Source of the DNA: Spirochaetota bacterium
GTDB taxonomy: Bacteria > Spirochaetota > Spirochaetia > Treponematales > Rectinemataceae
Reading direction: 5' to 3'
Assembly: GCA_023421875.1 (NCBI GenBank)
Contig: JAEZSM010000229.1
Coordinates: 1 to 18,020 of the forward strand
Length of the DNA: 18,020 nucleotides
The position numbers and the translations under genes were made by a program. Within the stretch, counting starts at the first letter, position 1. The number at the start of each line of letters is the position of its first letter. The notes under the pieces were generated by a model that saw only the letters and a program-made list of their open reading frames with translations, made no database searches and had not been told where the DNA came from. Below are positions 1 to 8,321 of the stretch, one piece after another.

Positions 1-1835
1 GAAGTTTCTTCGGTCTGCATCGCCGTCAGCACGAGCCCCAGATCCAAGACCGACGAGCCAGGCTGAAGAGACGGAAGAAAAGCAGCCACAATCCCCGATA
101 CGGCAGCGGCACGGCGTCCCGCCTCCCGCCCGGAAGCGGCGATATCCTCGTCAAGCCTTGCCATACGCGACCCAAGCAATGCAAGCTTAGCGTCCAGGGA
201 GGCCACGCCCGCCGCAGCCCCTATCCGCGCTTTCCGGGCTTCTTCCAGCGCTACAATCGAGGACGGACCGTCTTTTTCCCAACCCAGGGCAGGAGCCGGA
301 TGATCTAAGGAACCGCATACCGGACAGGGCTTCCCCAGCTTGAGGGTAGCCGCGAGAGTTCCCGCTTCCGCCAACGCGACTTCCGCCTCAAGGCGGGCAA
401 GCTTTTTCTCGGTTTCCGAAACCCTAGCTTCAGCACCTAGCCGCTCAGTCCGGAGCGCATCGAGCTCAGCCTCCAGCACGGCTCTCTCTTCCAAGAGCTT
501 CAGCCGGCGCGCGAGCTCTTCCACGAGGGCAGAAAGCTTCCCTTTCTCCTCCCGGAGCTCCTCCACCCTTGTCCTCACCGCAGCCTCCTCTCCGGCGGCC
601 GGGCGCAGTGATTCTATCCTCTGCCTCAATCCCTCGACGCGCAGCTGTTCCTCGGCAAAACGCCGCGCCGACGCTGCTTGCGCGGACATCGCCTTGGACA
701 AACCCTCCAAGGCAAGGGACCTCCGCATCCAGAGCTCAAGCGCCTTCTCAAGGCCGTATAGTCTTCGCCTGTCTTCAGCAAGCTCCGATTCCAAGAGCTT
801 TACCCTTTCGGCTTCTTGTTCGCGCCCCGGGGCCTCAGACTTCAGGCGCGCCAAATCCTCGGACAGCCGCCCCGCCTTGAGCCTGAGCTCCTCTGCCTTG
901 TCCCGGGCGTCAGAATATCCACGGGAAAGCGGTTGCACGGCCGCCGCAGCCTTTGCCCGCTCTATTCTCGCCAGGCGTTTTTTTTCCGCTTCCGTTTGTT
1001 CAAGCAGCTCACTCACCGCCTTAGCTGCGCGCTCCGCCTTCTGCGCCTTTACGATAACCTTGTTCACCAGCTCCAGGCGACGCTCTGCCGCGCCCAAGGA
1101 AGCCGCAGCCTCCGCCTCCGCCAGCCGGGCGGCGCCGTAGTCTTCCTTCAGCCTCGAATGCTCCGCCTCAGGTTCCTCGCCCAGTTCGGTTTGCAACCTG
1201 GCCAGCTCCGCGTCAAGGGCCGCAAGGCTGTTCTTGGCCTCCTGGGTCCTGACCTTGGCCAGCTCGGTGATCCGCTCGTAGAGACCTACGGGAAAAAGCT
1301 TTTCCAGTACCTCGCTGCGCTTGGTGGAATCCATCTCCAAAAATTTCTGGAATTCCCCTTGAGGAAGAAGGATAATCTTGCTGAATTCATCGGCGCTAAG
1401 GCCGATAAGCTCGGTTACTTTCTGGTTTACCGGCCTGACCCCCTCGGCTATGATCTTCCACCCCGACTCGGCGCTTCGGGACGCAACGTAGAGACTGGCT
1501 GCAGCGGGCGCTTCGCCGAATCCCCCGCCCCGCTTCTGTTTCCTGTAGGGCGCCTGGCGTAGAATCCTGTATAGGCTGCCGGAGAGAAAAAACTCCAGCT
1601 CCACCAAAGGCCTATCCCCAGGCTGGGCGAAATCCGAGACCAACTCGGCTTCGAAGCCCTGCCTTCCTCCGGGAGCCTGGCCGAAAAGGCTGTAGGTCAT
1701 GGCATCGAAGAGCGTGGATTTTCCTGAGCCCGTGGGGCCGCAGATGAGAAAAAACTCCCCTAACGAGGCAAAGTCTATTATTGTTTTCTTTCGATAGGGA
1801 CCAAAGTTCTCGAGGCTCAGCTTACTCGGCCGCAT
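1..1835 (-). CDS. sbcC: SbcC, ATPase subunit of SbcCD nuclease (N-terminal 611 residues; C-terminus off the left edge)
   Basis: This is the Rad50-like ATPase that, with SbcD, opens hairpins and trims DNA ends during repair. The frame stays open from an ATG at 1833-1835 to the window edge. The N-terminus has the family form (MRPSKLSLENFGPY). A Walker A motif GPTGSGKST lies at residues 33-41 and the Q-loop LPQGEF at 157-162. A long Ala/Glu/Arg-rich coiled-coil arm follows. The zinc hook CPVC lies at residues 504-507 (bases 315-326), after which the returning coil begins. The signature motif, Walker B and D-loop must lie to the left of the window, assuming the usual length of about 1000 residues. 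The start overlaps the end of sbcD by 14 bases, indicating translational coupling. The open reading frames on the opposite strand here are shadows of the coil's biased codons. Confidence 0.95.
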   Translation of the reverse strand, partial: MRPSKLSLENFGPYRKKTIIDFASLGEFFLICGPTGSGKSTLFDAMTYSLFGQAPGGRQGFEAELVSDFAQPGDRPLVELEFFLSGSLYRILRQAPYRKQKRGGGFGEAPAAASLYVASRSAESGWKIIAEGVRPVNQKVTELIGLSADEFSKIILLPQGEFQKFLEMDSTKRSEVLEKLFPVGLYERITELAKVRTQEAKNSLAALDAELARLQTELGEEPEAEHSRLKEDYGAARLAEAEAAASLGAAERRLELVNKVIVKAQKAERAAKAVSELLEQTEAEKKRLARIERAKAAAAVQPLSRGYSDARDKAEELRLKAGRLSEDLARLKSEAPGREQEAERVKLLESELAEDRRRLYGLEKALELWMRRSLALEGLSKAMSAQAASARRFAEEQLRVEGLRQRIESLRPAAGEEAAVRTRVEELREEKGKLSALVEELARRLKLLEERAVLEAELDALRTERLGAEARVSETEKKLARLEAEVALAEAGTLAATLKLGKPCPVCGSLDHPAPALGWEKDGPSSIVALEEARKARIGAAAGVASLDAKLALLGSRMARLDEDIAASGREAGRRAAAVSGIVAAFLPSLQPGSSVLDLGLVLTAMQTEET

Positions 1836-3009
1836 CGGCAGCCTCCTTGGCCAACGCTTCGAAAAGGACCAGCTCCTTGGCCGAGGGCTCCGAGCCCTTC
1901 ATTTCTCTGTAAAAAGCTATAAAATCATCTTTCGCTGACTCCAGGCTGTCCCCGTCTTTTCTGTCTACGTCGGAGCCTTCTTCCCCGCCCTCCGATTCGA
2001 CGCCCAGGCTTGCTTCAAAGGCTCGCTGCCGTACCGAAAGAAGCCGCGGATAGAGAGCCTTGAGCCGTTCCGCCGCGTTCAGCACCGCCTCCTCGTCCAG
2101 CAGCTGGAATTCCACGAAATCATCCCGTCCAGGATCCGCCGCAGCCCGCTCCAGCAGCTCGCCGAAAGCGCCCGAGACCCTCCTGACCCTCCGCTTAGGC
2201 TGTAGCGGATGAAACTCCACCCGGCACTTCGCATCGTCCAGATCGATTTCGATATAACCCCGCTCCTCCCCTCCCTCCGCAACCCCGAACGCCAAGGGAG
2301 CGCCCGAGTACCACAGCCCCGGCCCCGGGCTCTGGCAGCTGTGCAGGTGCCCCAGGGCTGCATAGTCAAAACCCTCAAAAAGCCCCGCATCCACCTGTTC
2401 CGCTGCGCCGACAAAGCCCGTCTCGCTCTCCGACACCCTGGCTCCGGTGGCGAAACAGTGTGCCAGGATGATGTTCTTATCGTTCTGCCCCAAGCGGGGT
2501 CTTATTCGTGCCAGGGCGGTCTCGAGCATTTCTTGCTGGCTCCGCAGCCTAGGCCCAGAGTCTCCAGACTCCCTTGCCCAGTCATCCCAGGGAGCGTTGG
2601 CCTGGTGCAGAAACGGCAAGGCCCAGATCGCGCAGCGCGTTCCGTCGGTGTCACGGAGCTCCACGGGCTCGGTGTCCACCCTCGCCACAATATGGAGCCC
2701 CGTCTGGGCTAAAAGCGAAGCCCCGAAGCCCAGCCTTCCGCCGGAGTCGTGATTGCCCGGTATGGCGACGATCGCCATGCCCCGGGCTCCAGCGCTGCGC
2801 GCCGATGCCAGAAAGCGATCGAAAAGCTGCACCGCCTCCACCGGGGGTACAGCCCTGTCGTAGATATCCCCGGCTACGAGCAGTCCGTCTGGCCTGCGTA
2901 GCGCTATGGCATCGACAATCTTGTCCAATATGAAAGCCTGGTCATCCAGCAGATCGTAACCCCGCAGTGTCTTTCCCAGGTGGAGATCCGAGATATGGAA
3001 AAATCGCAT
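1822..3009 (-). CDS. sbcD: SbcD, Mre11-type exonuclease subunit
   Basis: This is the metallophosphoesterase subunit of the SbcCD complex, a Mn-dependent double-strand exonuclease and single-strand endonuclease. Metal-binding motifs are in order: D-x-H in ISDLHLG at the very N-terminus, GDIYD at residues 47-51, GNHD at 85-88 and GHLH further on. An acidic, low-complexity linker rich in E, D, G and S precedes the final helical segment. The chosen start gives MRFFHISDLHLGK, the usual family beginning, and 395 residues. An ATG 24 bases upstream (3033) is also open but adds eight residues with no family likeness. Neither start has a good Shine-Dalgarno sequence. The gene precedes sbcC in the usual order and overlaps it by 14 bases. 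Confidence 0.94.
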   Translation of the reverse strand: MRFFHISDLHLGKTLRGYDLLDDQAFILDKIVDAIALRRPDGLLVAGDIYDRAVPPVEAVQLFDRFLASARSAGARGMAIVAIPGNHDSGGRLGFGASLLAQTGLHIVARVDTEPVELRDTDGTRCAIWALPFLHQANAPWDDWARESGDSGPRLRSQQEMLETALARIRPRLGQNDKNIILAHCFATGARVSESETGFVGAAEQVDAGLFEGFDYAALGHLHSCQSPGPGLWYSGAPLAFGVAEGGEERGYIEIDLDDAKCRVEFHPLQPKRRVRRVSGAFGELLERAAADPGRDDFVEFQLLDEEAVLNAAERLKALYPRLLSVRQRAFEASLGVESEGGEEGSDVDRKDGDSLESAKDDFIAFYREMKGSEPSAKELVLFEALAKEAADAAE

Positions 3010-3085
3010 AGGCCTAGCATGGAGTCCTTCCATGCACAGGTCAAGGACGGAAGGGCTCTTGTAGGATTATCGGGCAACAAGGACT

Positions 3086-3135
3086 GGCGTTTCCAGGCTG
3101 ATTGTTAGTATATTTTAAATTCGCAATAAACAAAT
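3086..3135. promoter_or_regulatory. AT-rich divergent promoter region between sbcD and the aldo/keto reductase
   Basis: A short AT-rich island stands out between two GC-rich genes that point away from each other. On the minus strand TATACT (bases 3107-3112) is a good -10 box, with a weak TTGTTT -35 about 15 bases upstream. On the plus strand TATATT (3109-3114) could serve as a -10. These are sequence likenesses only. Confidence 0.35.
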
Positions 3136-3153
3136 AACAAGAGGAGGAGATGG

Positions 3154-4128
3154 ATGATCTATAGAAGACTAGGTTCGGCGGGCATCAAGCTCTCGGTGTT
3201 CTCCCTTGGTTCATGGGTGACCTACGGCCCTCAAGTGGATATCGACGCCTCGGCCGACATGATCAAACTCGCCTATGATAACGGCGTCAACTTTTTCGAC
3301 AACGCCCAGGCCTATTCGGGCGGCAAGGCCGAGACCATCATGGGCGCGGCAATTAAAAAACTGGGACTGCGCAGGGGTTCCTACCTCATTTCCACCAAGC
3401 TCTATTGGGGCCTGCACGAAGGCCCTAACGAAAAAAACACCCTCAACCGCAAGTACCTCATGGAAGCCATCGACGGCAGCCTGGAGCGTCTTGGGCTGGA
3501 TCATGTGGACCTTCTCTTCTGTCACAGGCCCGATCCCGACACCCCCGTCGAAGAAACCGTGCGCGCAATGAACGACATCGTGGCAGCCGGTAAAGCCCTA
3601 TACTGGGGCACCAGCGAGTGGCCCGCAGACAAGCTGCTGGAAGCCTGGCAAATCGCCGACAAGCGGAATTTCTACCTTCCCCAGATGGAACAGCCCCACT
3701 ACAACATGTTCGTGCGCGATAAGGTCGAAAAAGAATTCGCCGGACTTTACGATAGCATCGGCCTGGGCCTCACCACCTTCAGCCCCCTGGCCTCGGGATT
3801 CCTCTCGGGCAAATACCTGAATGGTGTGCCCGAAGGCTCCCGGCTCTCTCTGCCCGGCTACTCCTGGCTCAGGGACCGATACTCCAACGCCGACATAGAC
3901 GGCATAATCAAAAACCTCCTGCCCATTGCCGCCGAACTCGGCTGCAGCCTCAGCCAGCTCGCCCTCGCCTGGGCAGCCCACAATCCGCGGGTCAGCTCGG
4001 TGATTACCGGGGCCTCCAGGCTTGAGCAGCTTAAAGAAAACTTAGGCGCCCTGGCTGTCCTTGACAAGCTCAGCCCCGAGGTAATGGCGAAAATCGAAAA
4101 AGTGCTGAATCCCGGACTTAAAAAATAG
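3154..4128 (+). CDS. Aldo/keto reductase, Kv-beta-like (AKR6/YghZ type)
   Basis: A cytosolic NADPH-dependent (beta/alpha)8-barrel oxidoreductase of 324 residues that would reduce aldehydes or ketones. The catalytic tetrad is visible: D49 and Y54 in DNAQAY, K82 in ISTK and H124 in LLFCHRPD. The stretches RPDPDTPVEETVRAM, YWGTSEW and TTFSPLASGFLSGKY closely resemble the beta subunits of voltage-gated potassium channels and their bacterial relatives. The channel subunits have Asn at the tetrad His; the His here suggests an ordinary working reductase. GGAGG at 3143-3147 sits six bases before the ATG at 3154. It is a single-gene unit closed by a terminator. The physiological substrate cannot be told from the sequence. 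Confidence 0.92.
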   Translation: MIYRRLGSAGIKLSVFSLGSWVTYGPQVDIDASADMIKLAYDNGVNFFDNAQAYSGGKAETIMGAAIKKLGLRRGSYLISTKLYWGLHEGPNEKNTLNRKYLMEAIDGSLERLGLDHVDLLFCHRPDPDTPVEETVRAMNDIVAAGKALYWGTSEWPADKLLEAWQIADKRNFYLPQMEQPHYNMFVRDKVEKEFAGLYDSIGLGLTTFSPLASGFLSGKYLNGVPEGSRLSLPGYSWLRDRYSNADIDGIIKNLLPIAAELGCSLSQLALAWAAHNPRVSSVITGASRLEQLKENLGALAVLDKLSPEVMAKIEKVLNPGLKK

Positions 4129-4142
4129 GCTCATTCGAGCAC

Positions 4143-4178
4143 GGCGCCGCGCTTTCCAGCGCGGCGCCTTTTCATTTT
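4143..4178 (+). terminator. Rho-independent terminator of the aldo/keto reductase gene
   Basis: A perfect 10-bp GC stem (4143-4152 with 4159-4168) has a 6-base loop TTTCCA and is followed by TTTT, then C, A and five more T. It starts 14 bases after the stop codon. There is no T tract on the other strand, so it is probably one-directional. Confidence 0.88.
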
Positions 4179-4202
4179 TCCGCGATTCTTGAGCCCAGCC
4201 CT

Positions 4203-4868
4203 TCACCACGAGGCGTCTGCGCTGCCCGAAACTTTGTCTTGATCAAATCGCACAACGACGTTTTCTGGCTCCACGCCGAGAATGCTGAGGCAAAAACTTT
4301 TACCCATTCCTGCGAGCCCATCCTTTAGTTTCTCCCGAATTTCTGAATCGGACAACGTTTCCTTCGCTCGCTTCAGCAGGTCTTTCGAGAGCTCGTCCTG
4401 CATCGATTCGGCCTCTTTTTTAAGCCTGAAAAACGCGTTGCTAACCAGATTGCCGCCTTTGGTAGTAATTTCGATCGTCTCGGTACGTACCGCCGGCGGC
4501 AGGCAGTCCGGCTCGGGCGCTGATATCGAAAGGATGCGCGATTTTTTGTCCCAATTTATGTTCCATTTTTCAGGTTTCTCGGCGTCAACGTAATAAAACA
4601 CATCGGCCCATGCCGTCAATTCTATGGAAGCACTGATTTTCATAATAGCCAGCAGTCTTCCGGTGAATTCTTTCGATGCCGTATAACGTTGTTGCGAAGA
4701 GAGTACGACCAGCTTGCTTTCAAGCTGAATCTCTTCAACATAGAGCGCCCAACGCTCGGTAAGGCTGGGACGCGATGCCGCGACCGCTCTCCAGGCAAAA
4801 AAGCTGACAAGCACGAATGATGCCAGGCCGAGGGCAAGCAAGAGCATTGTTCTGCGCTTGGGCTCCAT
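4203..4868 (-). CDS. Membrane-anchored DUF4230-like protein
   Basis: A 221-residue protein with one N-terminal hydrophobic helix (about residues 8-31) after a basic start (MEPKRRT). This fits a signal anchor with the remainder outside the cytoplasmic membrane. The body resembles DUF4230 proteins: a first part on external beta strands (LESKLVVLSS), then WDKKSRILSISAPEPD, then a charged helical region (EAESMQDELSKDLLKRAKE) and a final short strand region (NVVVRFD). No catalytic motif is evident. GGGAGGG lies about six bases before the ATG. It starts 18 bases after the secernin-like gene, so the two are almost certainly co-transcribed. The family assignment is from memory of the pattern and is moderate; the function is unknown. 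Confidence 0.7.
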   Translation of the reverse strand: MEPKRRTMLLLALGLASFVLVSFFAWRAVAASRPSLTERWALYVEEIQLESKLVVLSSQQRYTASKEFTGRLLAIMKISASIELTAWADVFYYVDAEKPEKWNINWDKKSRILSISAPEPDCLPPAVRTETIEITTKGGNLVSNAFFRLKKEAESMQDELSKDLLKRAKETLSDSEIREKLKDGLAGMGKSFCLSILGVEPENVVVRFDQDKVSGSADASW

Positions 4869-4886
4869 AAGAACCCTCCCGGAGTC

Positions 4887-6203
4887 TTACAACCCCAGAT
4901 CCTTCTCCCATCCCGAAATCACCGCTTTCGCCTCCTGCCGCAACACAGGCAGCGAGGAGCCTTCTTTCGAAGCTTCCAAATCGTACAAAGCCTTTTCTGC
5001 TATCAGGGCAAGGGCTTCCTGCGCCTGCCCGAGGGATGCCGCGTACGCATCGTCCCCCTTACGCTTGAGTTTTTTGGATCGATCTTCCCAGTCCTTCCAG
5101 CGCCGCCAGTAGCCTTCCGCTTTTTCTGACCCTTCACCGTAATCATAGTCTGTCCAGAGAGTCTTGAACTCGCCCTTGAAGAGCAGCAGGGGCTTGTAGA
5201 GCGAAAGGCAGGGCGTGGATGTACCGGTAAACCAGAGGATCGCCGAATCTTCGCCGCGGTAATCCACCGCGAAGGACGCTGTAGTGGCCGTGGCGGGAAA
5301 CCCTCCCGGATGGATGCAGAGACTTTCCATATGCCGCCGCCCCGGCCTTGCCGGATCCCAGTCACCGTGGGAGCGGAGAATATCCATAAACCCGAGCGCG
5401 GGCGCCCTGTACGCCGCCGCTGCATCCCCGGGTTTATCGAGCCCCTTATAAAACCCGCCCAGGAGCTCGAGCGAAAGCTTTCTTCTGACTTCGCCCTTGG
5501 AAAAACGAAGGAAAAAGCGGTTTTCCACGTGCGCCTTGAAGGATTCCTTGCTGCCCTTGCGCCCCGGATCGGCTTCGTCGGAGCAGGCTGCCCTCTCGTT
5601 CACGGGGGCTATCTCCTTGCGAGTCTGGGTGTCCAAACGCTTGTAATCCTCCTCTATAGAGTAGGCGTTGGATATGGCGTCCCGACCTTCGGCTGCCCGC
5701 CAGGCCCAGCGGCGGCCTGCGGTTTCCAGGATATAGGCTTCCTTTGGATCGGCTATGATAAAACTGTTGTCGTAATACAGCGAACCCCGATACGCCCCAT
5801 TACCTCCCTGATCGTAGGTTTCCACGAAGCGGCAAAGAAAATCCACCGCGTCCTTGGCCGTGGCGGTCGAACCTAGGGCAGCCCGCAGCATATCCATGCC
5901 GAGCAGGCCATCCTTTTTTCGCTTGAAGCGGGAAAACACCGCCTCGTTGCCTATGGCGACGCCCTTCTCATTGATTCCCATCTCGCCCCCGGCCATCCAT
6001 GAGGGCTTTGAAAGCAAAAACGATAGCCCTGCGTCCGGCACCGGCAGCCGACGCTCCCCTACAAGGCTCGAATCCGAAGGATCGCGACGGGGGATGATGC
6101 AGACAGTCTGAGCCTCGGCGGGATGCCGGTCAGAATTCTTGCCAAAAAAAGCCTTGGACGGAGAATCTTTGTTATGCAGCGAGCAGTAGAGCGTATCGCA
6201 CAT
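4887..6203 (-). CDS. Secernin-like peptidase of family C69 (Ntn hydrolase)
   Basis: A predicted N-terminal-nucleophile hydrolase (dipeptidase/amidohydrolase type) of 438 residues. The chosen start gives MCDTLYCSLHNK, placing Cys2 as the nucleophile after Met removal, as in C69 proteins and secernins. Family stretches include GKNSDRHPAEAQ, GGEMGINEKGVAIGNEAV, LLGMDMLRAALG and AYILETAGRRWAWR. GGAGG sits six bases before this ATG. A TTG 51 bases upstream (6254) stays in frame but would bury the cysteine inside the chain. No signal peptide is seen, so it is probably cytoplasmic. The substrate is unknown; acid ceramidase-like or penicillin V acylase-like activity is less likely given the secernin-type motifs. 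Confidence 0.88.
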   Translation of the reverse strand: MCDTLYCSLHNKDSPSKAFFGKNSDRHPAEAQTVCIIPRRDPSDSSLVGERRLPVPDAGLSFLLSKPSWMAGGEMGINEKGVAIGNEAVFSRFKRKKDGLLGMDMLRAALGSTATAKDAVDFLCRFVETYDQGGNGAYRGSLYYDNSFIIADPKEAYILETAGRRWAWRAAEGRDAISNAYSIEEDYKRLDTQTRKEIAPVNERAACSDEADPGRKGSKESFKAHVENRFFLRFSKGEVRRKLSLELLGGFYKGLDKPGDAAAAYRAPALGFMDILRSHGDWDPARPGRRHMESLCIHPGGFPATATTASFAVDYRGEDSAILWFTGTSTPCLSLYKPLLLFKGEFKTLWTDYDYGEGSEKAEGYWRRWKDWEDRSKKLKRKGDDAYAASLGQAQEALALIAEKALYDLEASKEGSSLPVLRQEAKAVISGWEKDLGL

Positions 6204-6311
6204 GGGATTCCTCCAAGTCCATACTGTAATTACTCCCCCGGAGAATCGCAACACCTCCTCGCCCTAGGGCCTGAGGATGCTTATGTACTGCGGGGCCTAG
6301 CAATCCGTTGA

Positions 6312-6340
6312 TTGACCTTTACCTCCGGGGATCATAGTCT
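6312..6340 (+). promoter_or_regulatory. Possible promoter immediately before the TPR protein gene
   Basis: TTGACC (6312-6317) and TAGTCT (6335-6340) are separated by 17 bases. If real, transcription would start at or next to the ATG at 6347, giving a nearly leaderless message. The absence of a Shine-Dalgarno sequence before that ATG is consistent with this. Confidence 0.4.
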
Positions 6341-6346
6341 ACAGGT

Positions 6347-7174
6347 ATGAAATCCTCGAGGAAGGCCTGGCTGGTACTTTTGTATCTCGCGCTTAGAAGC
6401 GGGGCTTTCTGCCTTTTCGCCCTTCCCAATACGGGGAGCCTTTTACCGACCGAAAACGCCCCCGCCGGCGAAGCCCTGCCGGCGAACACCGACCCCTTTA
6501 TAGGCAGGGCAGTCTATGCCCTTCGGGACTCGGTATACATGAGCGCCGATCCGGAAAGCATCGAAGCGCAAGCGGATGACATCATCAAAGCACTGAACAG
6601 CCCCTCCGCCGCAGCCCTGGACGAGGAAAGCCGCCTCCTTTTCATCGCCCGGACAGAATTCCTGGCAGGAAGGGCTTTCAACGAAGCCGGCTCAAAGGAA
6701 AAAGCCATAGTCCGCTTCGAGAGCGCCGCCGGCCACGCCCGGGCTTCCATGGCATTGGGCGAACATATCCCGGGAATCATGGCGCTAATCAGGCCGCTCT
6801 CGGAGCTCTGCCTGCTCAAAGGCATGGGCTTCTTGCTCGGCAACGGCCCCCTCATCCCTCGTTATACGCAGCAAATACTCGACATGGATCCCGGACATCG
6901 GGCAGCGACAATAATCTTCGCCTCGTCGAAGGCCTACCCGCCGGGCATTTTCGGGGGCAACCCCAGGGAAGCAATAGCCCTGCTCGAAAAACTCATTGTC
7001 CAACATCCCCTGGGATTCGAAAAGGACGAGCTTTTCGACCTGAGAGCCTGCTTAGGCACAGCCTATGCGAAGTTGGGCGACAAGGCGAAGGCAGCCCAGT
7101 GGTTCAAGTCCGCCTTGGAGCTCTACCCGAACAACAGCTACGCCCTGACCGAACTGGAGAGGGCAGGCGGATGA
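6347..7174 (+). CDS. Exported TPR-repeat protein
   Basis: A 275-residue protein that starts with a basic stretch and hydrophobic core (AWLVLLYLALRSGAFCLFA), a likely Sec signal peptide cleaved near residue 25. The mature part is helical with tetratricopeptide-like repeats; the clearest is near the C-terminus (LGTAYAKLGDKAKAAQWFKSALELYPNN), with another around EAGSKEKAIVRFESAA. TPR proteins are protein-binding scaffolds, so a periplasmic or lipid-assembly role is possible. Its TGA overlaps the ATG of the glycosyltransferase gene (ATGA at 7171-7174), which couples the two. The start has no ribosome binding site, but the signal peptide begins there, supporting this choice. Confidence 0.82.
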   Translation: MKSSRKAWLVLLYLALRSGAFCLFALPNTGSLLPTENAPAGEALPANTDPFIGRAVYALRDSVYMSADPESIEAQADDIIKALNSPSAAALDEESRLLFIARTEFLAGRAFNEAGSKEKAIVRFESAAGHARASMALGEHIPGIMALIRPLSELCLLKGMGFLLGNGPLIPRYTQQILDMDPGHRAATIIFASSKAYPPGIFGGNPREAIALLEKLIVQHPLGFEKDELFDLRACLGTAYAKLGDKAKAAQWFKSALELYPNNSYALTELERAGG

Positions 7175-8319
7175 GCCTTCAGGAATTCGCCTCAAAGATT
7201 GCCTGGCTCTGCCTGGCCGTTTCGCTTTTCGCCCTCTGCCTTACCGCCTTCAACAGCCTCTGGATGCGTAAAAGCGCGGCAGCGGCTTTGAAAGCCCCGC
7301 AAAAAGGCCCCCTGATCTCGGTCCTCGTTCCGGCCAGGGACGAGGAAGAGGGTATAGCAGGCTGTCTGGACTCCCTGCTCGCCCAGCGCTACCAGCCTTT
7401 AGAGCTTATTGTCTACGACGACGATTCTTCTGACCGTACCGCGGCCATTCTGGACCGCTACGCCGCCGCTTGGCCAGAAAAAATAACGGTCATTCACGGC
7501 AAAGGTCTCGAGCCAGGCTGGTACGGCAAGCCCAGGGCCATGCAGGTTCTCCTCGAGGCGGCGAAGGGCGAGTGGCTGTACTACACCGATGCTGATACCC
7601 TTCATCGGCCCGACAGCGTCGGCTTTTCTCTCGCCCTGGCCCAAAAATACCGCAGCGATCTGGTTTCGGGCTATGTCCAGCAGCGTATCGGCAGCCTGGG
7701 CGAAGCCTTGGTGGTGCCTGCCATCTACCTGCTCTCCATGTTCGCCATGCCCCTCGGCCTCGTGCATGCCACGGGCATCCCCGCCATATCCCATGCCATC
7801 GGCCAGTCCATGTTCTTCAACCGCAGCGTCCTGGCCGGACTCGGCGGATTCATCCTCCTGAAAAACAAGGTTTCCGAGGATGTCCACATGGCCAGGCTGA
7901 TAAAACGCCGGGGAGGCAGGGTACTCTTCGCCGACCTCAAGAATCATGTATCCTGCCGAATGTACAGCGATTACCCCAGCGCCATAGTCGGGCTTTCCAA
8001 GAATGTCTACGATTATTTCGGCAAAAATCGGGCTGTACTGGTCGCCGCCACGGCGGGCATAGCCCTCGTGCTCCTGCTTCCCCTCATAGCGTCCCTCTGG
8101 CTGCCCTCCGGCTTCGAGCAGGCCCAGAGAATTTTCAGGCTTTCCTGCCTTTCCATGGTCACCGCCTGGACTCTCCTCATTCTCGACAGAAGGCTTCCCT
8201 GGTATCTGCCCTTTTTCTACCCCATTCTCCTGATCAATGTCCTCTCCACTGCCTGGAGAGCTGCCCGGCTCTTCTCCATCGGCAAGGCGGTGGAGTGGAA
8301 GGGAAGGATGGTGCGCTAG
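7171..8319 (+). CDS. Membrane GT2 glycosyltransferase (CrtQ/HpnB-like)
   Basis: A 382-residue inverting glycosyltransferase with a GT-A fold, probably acting on a lipid acceptor at the cytoplasmic membrane. One transmembrane helix is at about residues 10-31. The catalytic domain follows: ISVLVPARDEEEG, DDDSSD at 83-88, GWYGKPRA at 116-123, the metal-binding D-A-D at 140-142 and ED at 236-237. Several C-terminal membrane helices (about 288-310, 325-338, 343-362) and a terminal EWKGR follow. The layout resembles glycosyltransferases of carotenoid or hopanoid lipids. An upstream in-frame ATG at 7099 lies inside the TPR gene and adds a non-family extension. The ATG chosen overlaps the preceding stop and has a purine-rich GGAGAGGG upstream. 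The donor and acceptor are unknown. Confidence 0.88.
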   Translation: MSLQEFASKIAWLCLAVSLFALCLTAFNSLWMRKSAAAALKAPQKGPLISVLVPARDEEEGIAGCLDSLLAQRYQPLELIVYDDDSSDRTAAILDRYAAAWPEKITVIHGKGLEPGWYGKPRAMQVLLEAAKGEWLYYTDADTLHRPDSVGFSLALAQKYRSDLVSGYVQQRIGSLGEALVVPAIYLLSMFAMPLGLVHATGIPAISHAIGQSMFFNRSVLAGLGGFILLKNKVSEDVHMARLIKRRGGRVLFADLKNHVSCRMYSDYPSAIVGLSKNVYDYFGKNRAVLVAATAGIALVLLLPLIASLWLPSGFEQAQRIFRLSCLSMVTAWTLLILDRRLPWYLPFFYPILLINVLSTAWRAARLFSIGKAVEWKGRMVR

Positions 8320-8321
8320 CC

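Noticed and set aside
340..1562. Long plus-strand open frames opposite sbcC
   Set aside because: They are rich in Ser, Ala and Arg without family signatures and mirror the biased codons of the SbcC coiled coil, whose minus frame carries Walker A, Q-loop and zinc hook.
3150..3164. Five-codon mini-frame (ATG GAT GAT CTA TAG) overlapping the reductase start
   Set aside because: It is only two bases from GGAGG, too close for initiation; chance overlap is the simpler explanation.
5310..5876. Plus-strand frame of 188 codons opposite the secernin-like gene
   Set aside because: It has no recognisable domain, no ribosome binding site, and overlaps a clear gene on the other strand.
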